From positions 124,001 through 188,000 of the forward strand of contig NZ_JBPJSQ010000009.1 of assembly GCF_051192575.1 (NCBI RefSeq): DNA of 64,000 bases, given 5' to 3'. Source of the DNA: Aestuariimicrobium soli (GTDB lineage Bacteria; Actinomycetota; Actinomycetes; Propionibacteriales; Propionibacteriaceae). Made by a program: the position numbers and the translations under genes. Positions 47,387-56,534 of this stretch are shown in pieces. The stretch's first letter is position 1. Every line of letters starts with the position of its first letter. The notes under the pieces were generated by a model, which saw nothing but the letters and a program-made list of their open reading frames with translations, was not told the DNA's origin and did no database searches.

Positions 47387-48579
47387 GCCCCTCGTCCGAG
47401 CCGCAGGTGCTCGCCGACGTCCACCGCGGCACCGTGCTGGCCGCCCAGTTCTCCTCCGTCGGCCCGGACCTGCGCTTCGCCTACCTGCCCGATTTCGCGG
47501 GCCGGCCATTGGCGCACACGTTGCCAGTGGGGATGTCGGTGGATCGCCCCGGACGAACCCTGCCGCCGTTCTTCACCAACCTGTTGCCTGAGGGTCGGCG
47601 ACTGTCGGCACTGCAGCGTGCCCTCAAGACCTCCGGTGACGACGAGCTGGGTCTGCTGCTCGCTGTGGGCGAGGACACCGTCGGCGACGTGCGCGTCGTC
47701 CCCGCCGGCCACACTCCCGAGCGGGTGGAGCCAGCCGTTCCCAGCGGCACGCCCCTCGACTTCGCCCAGTTGGCCAGTCGGGCCGGCATCGATCGCGTGG
47801 CCGTCCCGGGCGTGCAGGACAAGCTGTCGGCGGGCATGATCACCCTCCCACTCCCGCGGGGGCGCCGTGCCGGCGTCGACCAGCCGGACGCCAGCGGTGC
47901 GAGCCTGGTCAAGCTGACACCTCCGGACTACCCCGGAGCGGTCGAGAACGAGCACTTCGCGCTGGGTCTGGCGACCAGGCTCGGTGAGCGGGTCGTGCGG
48001 CACGAACTGGTGCGTGACGTGCATGGCACGCCGGGCTTGGTGGTGGTTCGTTTCGACCGCGTGCCCGAACCCGTCGCGGTCGAGGATGCGTGCCAACTCC
48101 TGGGCCGTTACCCCAGCGACAAGTATCTGGTGACCGCCGAGGAGGTGGCTGCAGTCGTGGCCGACGTGGTCGCGGCACCGGCGGTGGCGAGGAGGTCGAT
48201 CCATCGTCAGTTCGTGTTCGCCTGGTTGATGGGCAACGGCGATCTGCACGCCAAGAACGTGTCGGTCGTTCGGTTGCCGACGGGGGAGTGGCGGGTGGCG
48301 CCGATCTACGACACGGTCTGCACGCTGGCCTGGGGAGACACGACCATGGCGCTCAGCATGGGCGGCCGGGTCGAGGGTTTCGTCCGACGTCACCTCGTCG
48401 ACTTCGGACGATCGATCGGACTCCCCGAGCGGGTCGCCGAGCGCGACGTCGACGTCGCCTTGGCAGCCACCAGCACGGTCGACGCCGATCTGGAGGCGGG
48501 AGCGTTGCCGTACGACCCGACCACCGTCCGACGGCTACGTCGGCAGCTGGGGCGTCGGCGCCGCGACGCCCTCGGGTGA
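47383..48579 (+). CDS. hipA: HipA-type serine/threonine kinase toxin
   Basis: 398 aa. HipA kinases phosphorylate a target such as glutamyl-tRNA synthetase and cause growth arrest or persistence. Seen here: GVQDKLSA (143-150), ATP-binding lysine K177 (LVKLTP), catalytic loop GNGDLHAKN with D287 and N292, and metal Asp D310 (PIYDTV). The D287-D310 spacing equals that in E. coli HipA as I recall. All key residues are intact, so it is probably active. Its end overlaps the convergent NDH-2 gene by 45 bp. The target cannot be predicted. Confidence 0.88.
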   Translation: MSPSSEPQVLADVHRGTVLAAQFSSVGPDLRFAYLPDFAGRPLAHTLPVGMSVDRPGRTLPPFFTNLLPEGRRLSALQRALKTSGDDELGLLLAVGEDTVGDVRVVPAGHTPERVEPAVPSGTPLDFAQLASRAGIDRVAVPGVQDKLSAGMITLPLPRGRRAGVDQPDASGASLVKLTPPDYPGAVENEHFALGLATRLGERVVRHELVRDVHGTPGLVVVRFDRVPEPVAVEDACQLLGRYPSDKYLVTAEEVAAVVADVVAAPAVARRSIHRQFVFAWLMGNGDLHAKNVSVVRLPTGEWRVAPIYDTVCTLAWGDTTMALSMGGRVEGFVRRHLVDFGRSIGLPERVAERDVDVALAATSTVDADLEAGALPYDPTTVRRLRRQLGRRRRDALG

Positions 48580-50190
48580 GGCCCTCGCACCCTCGACAGC
48601 CCCCGCGGGAACCGACCCGTCGGACTCGGTCGCCAGTCGGCTCAGGGCACGAACCAGTTTCTGCAGTTCCCTGGCCTGCTTCGTGCGCAGCCGAATGGTG
48701 CGCACGGTGCCGCGCGCCACCACCCGCTCGGCACGGTTCTGGTCGAGCCAGCGGGTGCCGACCACGTCGCCCACCCCGAACCTTTGCAGCACGTCATCGC
48801 CGGCCACCTGCTCGGCCTCGCCCTCCACCAGCACGTGGCACCAGGGCGATCCCGACTCGTCGACGATCACGTCGCCGTCGGTGAAGCGCATGTTCTCGAG
48901 CTCGAAGTCGTCGGCGTCCGAGACGCTCATCTCGACGGCATCGCGCCCCACCAGCGGCCAGATCGCCCAGTCGGCCAGCAGCCGCAGCTTGCGGTCCCAG
49001 GTGGGCACGAACCCCCACAGCACCACCCGCCACATCACCCAGGCGGGCAGGCCCGTGAACTCGCGGCCGTACAACTCGGCGACGGCACTGCGGCGGCCCA
49101 GCGAGGCACCCTGCCCGAAGCCGACGAAACTGAACGGACGAGCCGCCCGTCCCGACACTGTCGCCAGCGCGTTGCGTGCCACCAATGACCCCTGCTGCAG
49201 CGCGAAGATGGCCACGGCCGGGCAGACTCCTCCCCGCGGATGGGGCACGGCGGCGCAGTCCCCGGCCGCCCACACACCCTCGTGGCCGACCACCTGACAG
49301 GTGGCGTCGGTGACAATTCGTCCGTTGTCTGCCAGGGGCAGCCCCGTCACCGCCGTCACCACGGGGTGGGGCTTGGCGCCGATCGCCGAGACGACGGTGG
49401 TGGTGGGGATGGGCGGCGCGTCCCGCAGCTCGACCGCGTGGGGGGTGACTCCGGTGACGCGTTCTGCATCGACCAGCTCGACCCCGAGCCGTCGCAGCCT
49501 TTCGGTTGCGTAGCCCACCAGTTTCGGATGTGAACTGCGCCCCTTCGGTCCCAGCTCCGGCAGCACCGCGTCGCCGGGATGCACCAGCACCACGCGCACC
49601 TCGTCGGCACTGATCCCGGGGTAGATCCGGGCCAGCAGGCGCGCGTAGTCGGTGAGTTCCCCCGCGATCTCGCAGCCGGCGAAGCCACCCCCAGCCACCA
49701 CGAAGGTCAGCAGGCGTCGACGTTCCGCGGCGTCGGGCTCCTGGTCGGCCTTCTCGAACCGGCTGACGAGGTGGTTGCGCAGTCGGAAGACGTCATCGAA
49801 GGTCTTCATCATGAAGGCGTGTTCGGGCAGTCCGGCGAAGGTCTCGTGCCGGTCGGCGGTACCCACGCCGATGACGAGCTGGTCGTAGTCGAGCAGGCGT
49901 CGTCGTCCCTGGTCGTCGGTGACCTCCACCCGCCGGCCGACCAGATCGACGTCGGTGACCTCACCCACCACGAGCCGGGCGGGGGCGACCATGCGGCGGG
50001 TGGAGTTGAGGATCGTGTGGGGCGAGATGCGGCTGGTGAGCATCTCGCCGATGAACCCGTGCCAGACCTGGTAGTTCTCGCGGCTGACGACGGTCAGCTC
50101 GACCTCGCGTCGGCGCAGGGCCCGACGCAGTCCCTTCGCGACCGTGATGGCGACGTAGCCGCCGCCGAGCATGACGATCCGTTCCCCCAT
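48535..50190 (-). CDS. Type II NADH dehydrogenase-like flavoprotein with a cNMP-binding-like tail
   Basis: 551 aa. Two dinucleotide folds are seen: FAD (VMLGGGYVAITVAKGL) and NADH (VVAGGGFAGCEIAGEL), plus the FAD-contact VWAAGDCAAVPH, as in NDH-2 enzymes that pass electrons from NADH to quinone. A hydrophobic or amphipathic stretch near residues 385-430 may bind membrane. The last 110 residues resemble a cyclic nucleotide-binding-like barrel (FTDGDVIVDESG then VLVEGEAEQV and FGVGDVVG), which ordinary NDH-2 lacks. Its 3' end overlaps hipA by 45 bp. Confidence 0.8.
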   Translation of the reverse strand: MGERIVMLGGGYVAITVAKGLRRALRRREVELTVVSRENYQVWHGFIGEMLTSRISPHTILNSTRRMVAPARLVVGEVTDVDLVGRRVEVTDDQGRRRLLDYDQLVIGVGTADRHETFAGLPEHAFMMKTFDDVFRLRNHLVSRFEKADQEPDAAERRRLLTFVVAGGGFAGCEIAGELTDYARLLARIYPGISADEVRVVLVHPGDAVLPELGPKGRSSHPKLVGYATERLRRLGVELVDAERVTGVTPHAVELRDAPPIPTTTVVSAIGAKPHPVVTAVTGLPLADNGRIVTDATCQVVGHEGVWAAGDCAAVPHPRGGVCPAVAIFALQQGSLVARNALATVSGRAARPFSFVGFGQGASLGRRSAVAELYGREFTGLPAWVMWRVVLWGFVPTWDRKLRLLADWAIWPLVGRDAVEMSVSDADDFELENMRFTDGDVIVDESGSPWCHVLVEGEAEQVAGDDVLQRFGVGDVVGTRWLDQNRAERVVARGTVRTIRLRTKQARELQKLVRALSRLATESDGSVPAGAVEGARASPEGVAAPTPQLPT

Positions 50191-50263
50191 GGCGCAACGG
50201 TGCTCCGTCGACGCCTCCCTGTAAAGGGCCTGAGCCGGGGGGCAGTGATCAGGCTGCCAGTGA

Positions 50264-50815
50264 TCATGCTGCCAGTGCCTCCAGCGCCCGATCGACCAGG
50301 CGGCTCAGGTGGCCCAGTTCGTCCGCGACCCGATCGAGCGAGAACCAGGCGACGTCGTTCGATTCCTCCGAGACCGCGGGCACCGCCTCGCCGGGCACCG
50401 TGGTCACGAAGCGCACGTCGAGATGCTCCTGGCAGACCCCGAACGAGCCGACCAGCAGATGGGCATCCAGCTCGACCGGCACCAGCGGCGACTCCAGCGC
50501 AATACCGGCCTCCTCGCTGCCCTCGCGGCGGGCGGCGGCCACCAGGTCGGTGTCGCCCTCCTCGAGGTGACCGCCGAACTGCAGCCAGCGGTTGGCCCGC
50601 CGGTGATGGGTGAGCAGCACCTTCGTCCGTTCGTGGTCCACGACCAGCACCGACGAGGTGAGGTGGGCCGGCAGCACACCCTTGACGAGCGCCCGCTCGC
50701 CCTCGTCCGCCAGCAGGCTGAGGTACCGGGTGCGCAGCTGCTCCTGCGCGAGGTCGATCGTCGACCAGGCCTCGAGGTCGCCGATCACGCGGTCGGTCAG
50801 GGTCTGCCAGCTCAT
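50264..50815 (-). CDS. NUDIX hydrolase
   Basis: 183 aa. It probably hydrolyses a nucleoside diphosphate derivative. The NUDIX box is GGHLEEGDTDLVAAARREGS followed by EEAG, the variant with one extra residue between the Gly and REXXEE parts. An N-terminal helical region of about 45 residues precedes it. The ATG at 50815 overlaps the stop of the LOG-family gene (ATGA), so the two are co-translated. The substrate is unknown. Confidence 0.85.
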   Translation of the reverse strand: MSWQTLTDRVIGDLEAWSTIDLAQEQLRTRYLSLLADEGERALVKGVLPAHLTSSVLVVDHERTKVLLTHHRRANRWLQFGGHLEEGDTDLVAAARREGSEEAGIALESPLVPVELDAHLLVGSFGVCQEHLDVRFVTTVPGEAVPAVSEESNDVAWFSLDRVADELGHLSRLVDRALEALAA

Positions 50816-51951
50816 ACTGCTCCGTCCTGCAGCAACACGGCTGCTGCTTCCTCGATGGTGTCGACCAGGTGCACGTGGGCGCCCATCGCCCGGTCTCGGC
50901 CCAGCGCCTGCAGCAGCGGCCACGCCGGCAGGGTGGTCGTCCAGTGCTCGACCCCGACCAGCACCATGGGCGAGGGGCGGGTGTCATCGGCGGCGTAGTA
51001 GTTGCCGGTGGCCGCCTGGAAGATCTCCTGCACGGTGCCGGCCGCGCCCTCCAGATAGATCAGGCCCCTGCGGCAGTGCGCCAGCAGCGTGTCTTCCCGC
51101 AGCGCGTTGGAGAAGAACTTCGCCACGTGCGAGGCGAACGGGTTGGGCGGCTCGTGGCCGTAGAACCAGGTGGGCACCCCGATGCTGGTGCCGGTGGCGT
51201 CGAAGCGGTCGCGCACCTCGAAGGCGGCCCGGGCCCACGCGGTGATGCCCTGACCACCCTCGGCCCGCGGGCGAAAGCTCGGCGTCTGCGCCAACTGGTC
51301 GACCGCGGCGTCGATGCGGGCGTGGTCGGAAGCGCTGTCGTGGACGAGGGCCGCCCCCAGGTTGGCGGCCTCCATCGCTCCCGGCCCGCCACCGGTCAGC
51401 ACGGTCAGGCCGCCCGCCGTCAGGTCGGCGGCCAGATGGGCCGCCGCCCGGTAGGAGTCCGAGCCGCGGGCCGCCGCGTGGCCGCCCATGATGCCCAGCG
51501 TGTTGGCGGGAGCCAGGTTCTCGTCCAGCTCGTTGAGGGCATCGTCGATGGCATGGTCGTGCAGCGACATGGCCAGAGTGTTGGCCAACGCCTGCGCCGC
51601 CGGCCGCTGCTGCCAGGCGTAGACCTGCGCATCGGGGGTGCGCGCGTAGGCGACGTCGAGGCCGGCGTACAACTCGTCCGGGGTGTAGAGCGTCGGCCGG
51701 TAGGGGCGAAACGGCAATTGCGGCAACGCCGGGAACACCAGCGCCCCGCGGTCCCGCAGGTCGGCGTCGGCTTCGGGGGTCACGAGGCAGCCGAGGAAGA
51801 CCGCGTGGTTGACCGGCACCGAGGCCAGGGCGGACGAGCGTTCCCGCAGGTCGATGCCCTGCAGGGCGACGCGACTCAGGCTTCGTGGGGGAGTGGCGGC
51901 CAACCAGGCATCGAAGTCCTCGAGGGACTGCAGTTCGACAAGGTGCGCCAT
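50812..51951 (-). CDS. LOG family (lysine decarboxylase-like) Rossmann protein
   Basis: 379 aa. The core has GGGPGAMEAANLGA and, where LOG enzymes have PGGxGTxxE, reads EGAAGTVQE. LOG enzymes release cytokinin bases from nucleotides; this long variant with an N-terminal extension of about 150 residues is a separate subfamily whose activity is unknown to me. TAGGGT lies 6 bases before the ATG. Coupled to the NUDIX gene. Confidence 0.75.
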   Translation of the reverse strand: MAHLVELQSLEDFDAWLAATPPRSLSRVALQGIDLRERSSALASVPVNHAVFLGCLVTPEADADLRDRGALVFPALPQLPFRPYRPTLYTPDELYAGLDVAYARTPDAQVYAWQQRPAAQALANTLAMSLHDHAIDDALNELDENLAPANTLGIMGGHAAARGSDSYRAAAHLAADLTAGGLTVLTGGGPGAMEAANLGAALVHDSASDHARIDAAVDQLAQTPSFRPRAEGGQGITAWARAAFEVRDRFDATGTSIGVPTWFYGHEPPNPFASHVAKFFSNALREDTLLAHCRRGLIYLEGAAGTVQEIFQAATGNYYAADDTRPSPMVLVGVEHWTTTLPAWPLLQALGRDRAMGAHVHLVDTIEEAAAVLLQDGAV

Positions 51952-51957
51952 GCGTTC

Positions 51958-51963
51958 ACCCTA
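51958..51963 (-). promoter_or_regulatory. -10 element TAGGGT for the LOG-NUDIX operon
   Basis: On the minus strand TAGGGT ends 6 bases before the ATG at 51951. A leaderless arrangement. Confidence 0.45.
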
Positions 51964-52087
51964 GTTGCCCACCATCTGGTCGGGGGATCGACCAACTGAA
52001 GCGCGGACATGCTGCCAGAACCCCTTGACTCACGCCCCGGAGCGTGATACGAAGCGGAATCAGGGCAATTGGTAAAGGATCCCACGG

Positions 52088-53311
52088 ATGACGATTGAGT
52101 TCAGGCGGGCTTTTGTCGGCGCGATAGCGCTCTCGGTGGTCGCCTTGGGGAGCATCGGCCCGAGCGCCCTTCGGGCGCAGGCAGCCCCGATTTGCTCTAC
52201 TGAGAGGAGTTCGAACGGCGAACTCAGCTTCAGTGGCGCACCTAGCGCAGAGTTGGAGCAGGCCGCGAATTTTGTCGAACAGTTCAACGACCAGTCAGAT
52301 CGCGGCGTAGTTGGCTCGCGGTTCTGTACAGACTACAGTGGTCTCGAGGTCTTCGTTGGCCCGAAGGTCGACGATTCGGTGCTGCGGGCGATATCGACGT
52401 ACCGTACTACTCACTCGAACATGGGAGTTGAGGTCGTTCACGTCGATCGCTCACCAGGGGATCTCAGGGGTGAGATCCAAGCGATTTTGTTGTCCGACCC
52501 AAGTGGTTCGGTCTATCAATCACTAGAGCCGGATATCAGCACGGGGCTCATCAGGGCGCGAATCGCAGTCAACGGAGTCCATAAATCTGCTACACCTGCC
52601 AGTGTTGTGGTCGAGCCAGTATCGTATTCTGGAGGTGAGCATTCCAGTCGCAATTCAGATGTCTCGCCCTACAAGGCTGGCGCGAAGATTTCTGCCGATG
52701 GCTATATCTGTAGCCTCGGGCCCAGAGTTCACAACGGCTCCCATATAATGATCTTGACTGCCGGGCATTGTCCAGGAGTCAAGCACTTCACAGGTGACGA
52801 CGAACGTGAAGTGGGTGTTCAATACACCAACGCGTATGCCAACGACGCATCTCGCTTCGGCGATTGGAAGCTGCTTACTGGATATAGCTATGGAACCTCA
52901 TATTTCAACGGAGCAGCCGGTTCATCGTCAACATACCCCGGGGCAGGTATCAATTGGGGCACGCGGACCATTGGCTCCAAGGTGTGCAGTAGCGGAGCGG
53001 TAGGTGGCCAGATCTGTCATTTTCATGTCTCGAGCGTGAATGAATCGGTCTTCATGGAGGGTAAATGGGTCGGTCATCAGACGCAGGTAATCTCGGACAA
53101 CATGGCGACGTCCAACCCAGCCGATTGTGACGGCTGGGTGGGCGGCGATTCCGGCGGGCCCATCGTTCACAACAATGGTAGCGGTGCCGTTGTCTACGAT
53201 GGGCTGGTGCAAGGAGTCACGTGGTGGTATGCCGGGTCGCAGAAGCGATGTCATTATTGGTACACTCAGATGGGTGCCGTCAGGGCGTGGGCGCCGGGTG
53301 CGACATGGTGA
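52088..53311 (+). CDS. Secreted trypsin-like serine protease (S1 family)
   Basis: 407 aa. A signal peptide (residues 1-33, ending ALRAQAAP) is followed by a pro-region of about 150 residues and an S1 domain with H227 (LTAGHCPG), likely D259 (SRFGDWKL) and S355 (GGDSGGPIV). It resembles streptogrisin/alpha-lytic-type proteases. The base composition is visibly lower in GC than all neighbours, with ATA and other A/T-ending codons, so recent transfer is likely. Shine-Dalgarno AAAGGA lies upstream of the ATG. The small membrane protein gene begins 8 bp later. Confidence 0.88.
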   Translation: MTIEFRRAFVGAIALSVVALGSIGPSALRAQAAPICSTERSSNGELSFSGAPSAELEQAANFVEQFNDQSDRGVVGSRFCTDYSGLEVFVGPKVDDSVLRAISTYRTTHSNMGVEVVHVDRSPGDLRGEIQAILLSDPSGSVYQSLEPDISTGLIRARIAVNGVHKSATPASVVVEPVSYSGGEHSSRNSDVSPYKAGAKISADGYICSLGPRVHNGSHIMILTAGHCPGVKHFTGDDEREVGVQYTNAYANDASRFGDWKLLTGYSYGTSYFNGAAGSSSTYPGAGINWGTRTIGSKVCSSGAVGGQICHFHVSSVNESVFMEGKWVGHQTQVISDNMATSNPADCDGWVGGDSGGPIVHNNGSGAVVYDGLVQGVTWWYAGSQKRCHYWYTQMGAVRAWAPGATW

Positions 53312-53319
53312 GGAATCGA

Positions 53320-53547
53320 ATGAACGGTGCTCGCGGCAACGTCCCTGTTCTCGTCATCTCGTCGGTGTTGTGCTTCGCAGCCGCCATCGCGAGCCTGTTC
53401 GTCCTGCGGTCGGGCTCCTGCCTGCAGAGCGATCCACCGCAGTGTTCCACCTCACCCGGCCCGGTCGGCCTGGTGCTGGCGGCGCTTTTCCTGATTGCCG
53501 CCATCGTGCTCGGGCGCAAAGCGTGGCTCGTTCACCGGGCCCGCTGA
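53320..53547 (+). CDS. Small two-helix membrane protein
   Basis: 75 aa with two hydrophobic segments (VPVLVISSVLCFAAAIASLFV and GLVLAALFLIAAIVLG), separated by a short loop with two Cys. The ATG at 53320 has AGGA 5 bases upstream; earlier in-frame starts overlap the protease stop. It may be co-transcribed with the protease. Function unknown. Its 3' 96 bp are antisense to the open C-terminus of the serine hydrolase gene. Confidence 0.55.
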   Translation: MNGARGNVPVLVISSVLCFAAAIASLFVLRSGSCLQSDPPQCSTSPGPVGLVLAALFLIAAIVLGRKAWLVHRAR

Positions 53548-54984
53548 CCGGCCGCTTCGACATGCCGCTCGTTCCTCGCGGTTATCAGCGACGGTGAGAT
53601 CGGCGCACCCGTCGGGGAGGGAGATCCCGCGCAGGGTGTTCTGGCCCAGCGGTTGGGTGGTCCACGCGAACGTGGCCTCGCCGTCGCCGGCCGGCACGTC
53701 GAGCAGTACGGAGTGCGGGGTATTGGGGCAGGCCAGGCGCACGTGCAGCACCCCGGCGTCGTCGGTGGCACCGGCCGCGGAGACGGCCAGGGTGGCATCG
53801 GGCCAGGTCAGCTCCGTGTCGCTCCACTCCCCGTGGCCGATAGGGATGCGGTGGTGGCCACCGTCGGCGTCGTCCCACTGCAGCAGCCAGCCGCCGTCGG
53901 TGGGCTGCACGGTGGCGGTGCCGTGGTCGGTGATGGTGCCCGACCACCCCGCAAACGCGGACGATCCCGACGGCACCTCGACCGCGACCGGCTCCGTCGG
54001 CGCCTCGAGCCGGTCGAGGGCGGGCAGCAGGAGCTGCCGCACCTGATCGATGGTGACCTGCATGTCGGGGGCGATGCTGGTGATCACCACCGCCAGCTTC
54101 TGGTCGGGCCAGATCAGGCCGTACTGACCGTAGGCGCCGTCGGCTCGGTGACCACCGTCACGCCCGAGCCAGACCTGCCAGCCGTACCCCTGGGCCCAGT
54201 CGGAGTTGACCGGGTCGGGGTTGCCGGGGGAGTTGTCGACACGCTTGGTGGCGTACTCCTGGATCCAACTCGTGGGCAGCAGTTGCTCCCCGCCGTGCGG
54301 CCCGCCGACGGCCACGCCGCCGTTGGCGACCAGCCCGATGAAGCTGGCCAGAGTGCGGGGCGACACGTGGTTGCCCGAAAAGCCGTAGGCGTTGCCGTCG
54401 GGGTCACTCGTCCAGTGGCTGGGGTCGCAGTCGAGCTTGTCGAGCACCTCCTCGCGCATCAGGGTGTGCACGCTGCGGCCCGTGGCGCGGGCGACAGCCA
54501 GAGCCACCGCGTAGGTGCACAGCTGGTTGTAGCAGAACGCCTCACCGGGCGTTCCCTCGGGCTCGTGCCGCAGGAAGTCGCCGATGCCGCTGGCGTCGAG
54601 CGTCCAGCGACCCTGGAACAACTCGATGGTGTCGAACGTGTGACCCGAAGCCATCGCCAGGCAGTGGCCGAGCGTGATGGTGCGCGCCTTGGGGCCGACG
54701 CGGTCGTCCACCACTTCGCTGAACAGGTCGACCAGCAGGTCGTTCTCGCTGAGCAGGCCGCGGTCGCGGGCGATGCCGAAGGCGGCCGAGGTGAACGTCT
54801 TGCTCATCGAGTACACCAGGCTTGCGCGTTCCATCGTCCAGGGCGCGACGGCGAACTCGACGAGGCGTTCGCCGGCCCGCACCACGGTCAGCGAGTGCAG
54901 CTCGCACCCGGCGGCGCGCTGGGCTTCGAGGAAGGCCTGCACGGGGTCGTTGGCGGACGAGGGGGCTGGTTGCGACGTGGTCAT
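53452..54984 (-). CDS. Serine hydrolase, beta-lactamase class C family
   Basis: 510 aa. The nucleophile motif SxxK is S59-M-S-K62 (YSMSKTFTS); a YNQ near residue 160 stands where class C enzymes have YxN. No signal peptide, so an esterase or amidase-like cytosolic enzyme is more likely than a resistance beta-lactamase. The C-terminal beta-rich domain ends near TVADN; the remaining 45 or so residues (Arg/Gln-rich) are read from DNA antisense to the small membrane protein gene and may result from a lost stop. The start at 54984 is preferred over 55083. Confidence 0.8.
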   Translation of the reverse strand: MTTSQPAPSSANDPVQAFLEAQRAAGCELHSLTVVRAGERLVEFAVAPWTMERASLVYSMSKTFTSAAFGIARDRGLLSENDLLVDLFSEVVDDRVGPKARTITLGHCLAMASGHTFDTIELFQGRWTLDASGIGDFLRHEPEGTPGEAFCYNQLCTYAVALAVARATGRSVHTLMREEVLDKLDCDPSHWTSDPDGNAYGFSGNHVSPRTLASFIGLVANGGVAVGGPHGGEQLLPTSWIQEYATKRVDNSPGNPDPVNSDWAQGYGWQVWLGRDGGHRADGAYGQYGLIWPDQKLAVVITSIAPDMQVTIDQVRQLLLPALDRLEAPTEPVAVEVPSGSSAFAGWSGTITDHGTATVQPTDGGWLLQWDDADGGHHRIPIGHGEWSDTELTWPDATLAVSAAGATDDAGVLHVRLACPNTPHSVLLDVPAGDGEATFAWTTQPLGQNTLRGISLPDGCADLTVADNREERAACRSGRSAGPVNEPRFAPEHDGGNQEKRRQHQADRAG

Positions 54985-55067
54985 GCACCCATCCAACCGG
55001 TCCCCGGTGGCGTCCGCAGGAAGTCCACGGGGTGACGGGGCGGCGTTTTCTGGCAGGATCAGCGCTC

Positions 55068-56519
55068 GTGAGCACGACTGCACCGGCGCCCGACGCCACC
55101 TTCCAGCCCCGCCGCATCGAGCAGCAGGGCATCGACGTCATCGCCGAATCCGACCGCAAGGGCACACCGCGATCGCTGTTCTGGCCGTGGTGCGCCTCCA
55201 ACGTGTCGGTGCTGGCCGTCTCGTGGGGCGCCTACCTGCTCGACTTCGGCATCTCGTTCGGGCAGGCCGTGTTCGTCACCCTGCTCGGCGTGGTCGGCTC
55301 GTTCCTGCTGGTCGGTCTCGTGTCGCTGGTCGGCCAGCGCGGTTCCGCCCCCACCATGGTGCTGTCGCGGGCGGTGTTTGGGGTGCGCGGCAACATTCTT
55401 CCCGGCATCGTCAGCTACCTGTTGCTGCTGGGCTGGGAGATCGTGTTGACCTCCATGGCGGTGCTGTCGAGCCAGACGGTCGCCGACCGACTGGGGATCG
55501 GCGGCGGTGGTGTGGCCAAGGTGATCGTGTTCGTGATCGTGGTGGCGCTGACGGTGACCTTGGGGGTGCTGGGCTTCGATGCCGTCATGAAGGCGCAGAA
55601 GTGGTTCACGATCGCCACGCTCGCGATGACGGTGGTGTTCATCGCGCTCACCCTCGACCACATCGATCTCGGCCAGGTCACCTCGCACCCGGCCGGAGGT
55701 GCTGCCGCCGTCATCGGCGCGAGCGTGATGGTGTTCGCAGGCTTCGGGGTGGGCTGGACGAGCGCGGCCGCCGACTACTCCCGCTACCTGCCGCGCAGCG
55801 CGTCCCAGCGGGGCATCGTCGGGTGGACGACCTTCGGCGGCTCGCTGCCCGTGGTGCTGCTGATCGGTTACGGCCTGCTGCTGTGCGGCTCCGACCCCAA
55901 GCTCTCCGAGGCCCTCGCGAGCGACCCGATCGGCGCGCTGACGTCGGTGCTGCCCACGTGGTTCGTGGTGCCGTTCTGGCTGGTGGCGCTCGCGGGTCTG
56001 GTGGCCGGCACCATCATGGACCTGTATTCGTCCGGTTTGGCCCTGGTGGCCATCGGCCTGCCCATCAAGCGGGCCGTGGCCGCGGGCCTCGACGGGGTGT
56101 TGGTGACGCTGGGCACCATCTACGTCGCCTGGATCGCCACCGACTTCCTCACCCCTTTCCAGGGGTTCCTGATCACGCTGGGTGTGCCGCTGGCCGCGTG
56201 GACCGGCATCTTCTGCGCCGACCTGGTGACGCGCTGGAAGGAGGGCTACATCGAGGCCAAGCTGTTCGACGCCAGCCCGTCGGGCTACGGGGTCGTCCAG
56301 TGGTTCCCGGTGATCTGGATGGTGCTGGTCTGCCTGGTCGGGTTCGGCCTGGTGACGAACTCGAACGCCGGTTGGCTGACCTGGCAGGGCTACCTGCTCG
56401 GACCGCTCGGGCTGGGCGGCAAGGACGGGGCGTGGGCCTACGCCAGCCTCGGTGTGCTGGTCGCGCTGGTGCTGGGCTTCCTCGGACAGCTGGCATACAT
56501 CAAGACGCGTCGCCGCTGA
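55068..56519 (+). CDS. Nucleobase:cation symporter-1 (NCS1) family permease
   Basis: The 483 aa transporter has about twelve membrane helices, the family segment SWGAYLLDFGISFGQAV early, and the cation-site region GVGWTSAAADYSRYLPR. It takes up purines, pyrimidines or related compounds. GTG start; the longer open frame overlaps the divergent serine hydrolase start and is rejected. The divergent start region is only 83 bp. Substrate unknown; cytosine or purine is the usual guess. Confidence 0.88.
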   Translation: MSTTAPAPDATFQPRRIEQQGIDVIAESDRKGTPRSLFWPWCASNVSVLAVSWGAYLLDFGISFGQAVFVTLLGVVGSFLLVGLVSLVGQRGSAPTMVLSRAVFGVRGNILPGIVSYLLLLGWEIVLTSMAVLSSQTVADRLGIGGGGVAKVIVFVIVVALTVTLGVLGFDAVMKAQKWFTIATLAMTVVFIALTLDHIDLGQVTSHPAGGAAAVIGASVMVFAGFGVGWTSAAADYSRYLPRSASQRGIVGWTTFGGSLPVVLLIGYGLLLCGSDPKLSEALASDPIGALTSVLPTWFVVPFWLVALAGLVAGTIMDLYSSGLALVAIGLPIKRAVAAGLDGVLVTLGTIYVAWIATDFLTPFQGFLITLGVPLAAWTGIFCADLVTRWKEGYIEAKLFDASPSGYGVVQWFPVIWMVLVCLVGFGLVTNSNAGWLTWQGYLLGPLGLGGKDGAWAYASLGVLVALVLGFLGQLAYIKTRRR

Positions 56520-56534
56520 GCTTCGCCCACGACT

